The notes under the pieces: model-generated | The model's database searches: none | What the model was told of the DNA's origin: nothing | The model's input: only the letters and a program-made list of their open reading frames with translations | In this document: positions 63,487 through 64,000 of the stretch, piece after piece | How positions within the stretch are numbered: position 1 is the first letter of the stretch | How the letters are laid out: each line of letters opens with the position of its first letter | Assembly: GCF_003947455.1 (NCBI RefSeq) | Contig: NZ_QHJH01000003.1 | Location: 1 to 64,000 of the forward strand | Length of the DNA: 64,000 bases | Source of the DNA: Streptomyces sp. WAC 04229 | GTDB lineage: Bacteria > Actinomycetota > Actinomycetes > Streptomycetales > Streptomycetaceae | Direction of reading: 5' to 3' | Made by a program: the position numbers and the translations under genes

Positions 63487-64000
63487 ATGACTACAGCTCC
63501 AGCCGGCGCACCGCAGCGCCGGGACTCCAGCCCCCGGTCCACCGGCCGGTCCGCCCCCTCGGGCCGCCGGCCGATGACCGCCAGCCGGCGGGCCAACCGG
63601 GCGGGACTCGCGTTCGTCTCCCCCACCTTCCTCGTGGTCCTCGTGGTGGTCGTGCTGCCCATCGCCTGGACCGTGCTGCTCGCCTTCCAGAAGGCCCGGC
63701 TCGTCGACATCCAGGGCATGAGCCTGTTCGGCAACTGGTCCCTGGACAACTTCGCGCAGGTCTTCGACTCGGCCGGCTTCTGGTCCAGCCTGGGCACCAC
63801 GCTGCTGTACACGGCCGGCTCCACCGTCGGCTCCGTCGTCCTCGGCCTGATCGCCGCGCTCGCGCTGCGCAAGCCGTTCAAGGGACGCGGGCTGCTGCGC
63901 GCGGCGATGCTGCTGCCGTACGTCGCACCCGTCGTCGCCGTGGCCTTCGTCTGGGAGGTCGCGCTCAGCCCCCAGTACGGCGTGGTCAACGACTGGGGCA
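63487..64000 (+). CDS. Carbohydrate ABC transporter permease (partial, N-terminal part)
   Basis: First 171 residues of a MalF-type permease; cut by the window end. N-terminal basic tail, then helices at about residues 40-62 (GLAFVSPTFLVVLVVVVLPI), 100-125 and 140-160. RBS GAAGG precedes the ATG, 30 bp after the binding-protein gene. Part of the same importer operon; the second permease should follow outside. Confidence 0.9.
   Translation, partial: MTTAPAGAPQRRDSSPRSTGRSAPSGRRPMTASRRANRAGLAFVSPTFLVVLVVVVLPIAWTVLLAFQKARLVDIQGMSLFGNWSLDNFAQVFDSAGFWSSLGTTLLYTAGSTVGSVVLGLIAALALRKPFKGRGLLRAAMLLPYVAPVVAVAFVWEVALSPQYGVVNDWG

Overview
The window is high-GC actinobacterial DNA, almost certainly from a Streptomyces chromosome (probably an arm). 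The gene content fits this: a SpoIIE-type phosphatase with PAS and GAF domains, many TetR, LacI and LysR regulators, secreted carbohydrate-active enzymes, a cobalamin riboswitch in front of metE, many GTG starts, and several promoters whose -10 box lies 6-7 nt before the start codon (probable leaderless mRNAs). I see no rRNA, tRNA, CRISPR array or prophage.

Left part (1-17.5 kb): a PP2C phosphatase, a CBS-BON protein and a TetR regulator; a divergent LysR / 2,2-dialkylglycine decarboxylase (dgdA) pair ending in a 25-bp perfect hairpin; an MMPL exporter; a winged-helix + VOC protein operon divergent from a WYL regulator, with an operator between them; a Cmx/CmrA-like MFS exporter; an FdhF/YdeP molybdopterin oxidoreductase; a SRPBCC gene coupled to a truncated Clp N-domain gene; and an ArsR / FAD-monooxygenase pair with two matching operators.

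Middle part (17.5-33 kb): a transposase remnant; a CatB-like acyltransferase; an MFS - maltose-acetyltransferase-like - TetR unit with repeated GTACGTTCGTAC operators; a YeeE/YedE thiosulfate-type transporter preceded by a leaderless 27-codon Cys-rich ORF; htpG; DUF4303; a secreted SGNH lipase; a GlxA-type regulator; gap; cyclophilin; a GCS2 ligase with a class II glutamine amidotransferase; and a TauD/TfdA dioxygenase preceded by a second leaderless short ORF. Sulfur metabolism recurs here and again at metE.

Right part (33-64 kb): two sugar-utilisation loci. The first is binding protein - two permeases - GH2 enzyme, a LacI regulator and a secreted GH43 enzyme, tied together by a TTACATCGATGTAA operator found at both promoters. 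The second holds a GH35 beta-galactosidase / LacI pair with TGTTATCGAT boxes, an overlapping four-gene operon (alcohol dehydrogenase, sugar isomerase/epimerase, MGH1-like hydrolase, glycogen-debranching-like enzyme), and a divergent ABC importer cut by the window end. Between them lie an NCS1 transporter / Asp-Glu-hydantoin racemase / GntR group, a MOSC protein, a decayed TetR gene, a BrkB-family membrane protein, a double GNAT protein, a Cys-rich small membrane protein, riboswitch-metE and a secreted RICIN protein.

Functions are assigned by reading translated sequence for family signatures. No database search was possible; promoters, operators and terminators are pattern-based predictions.
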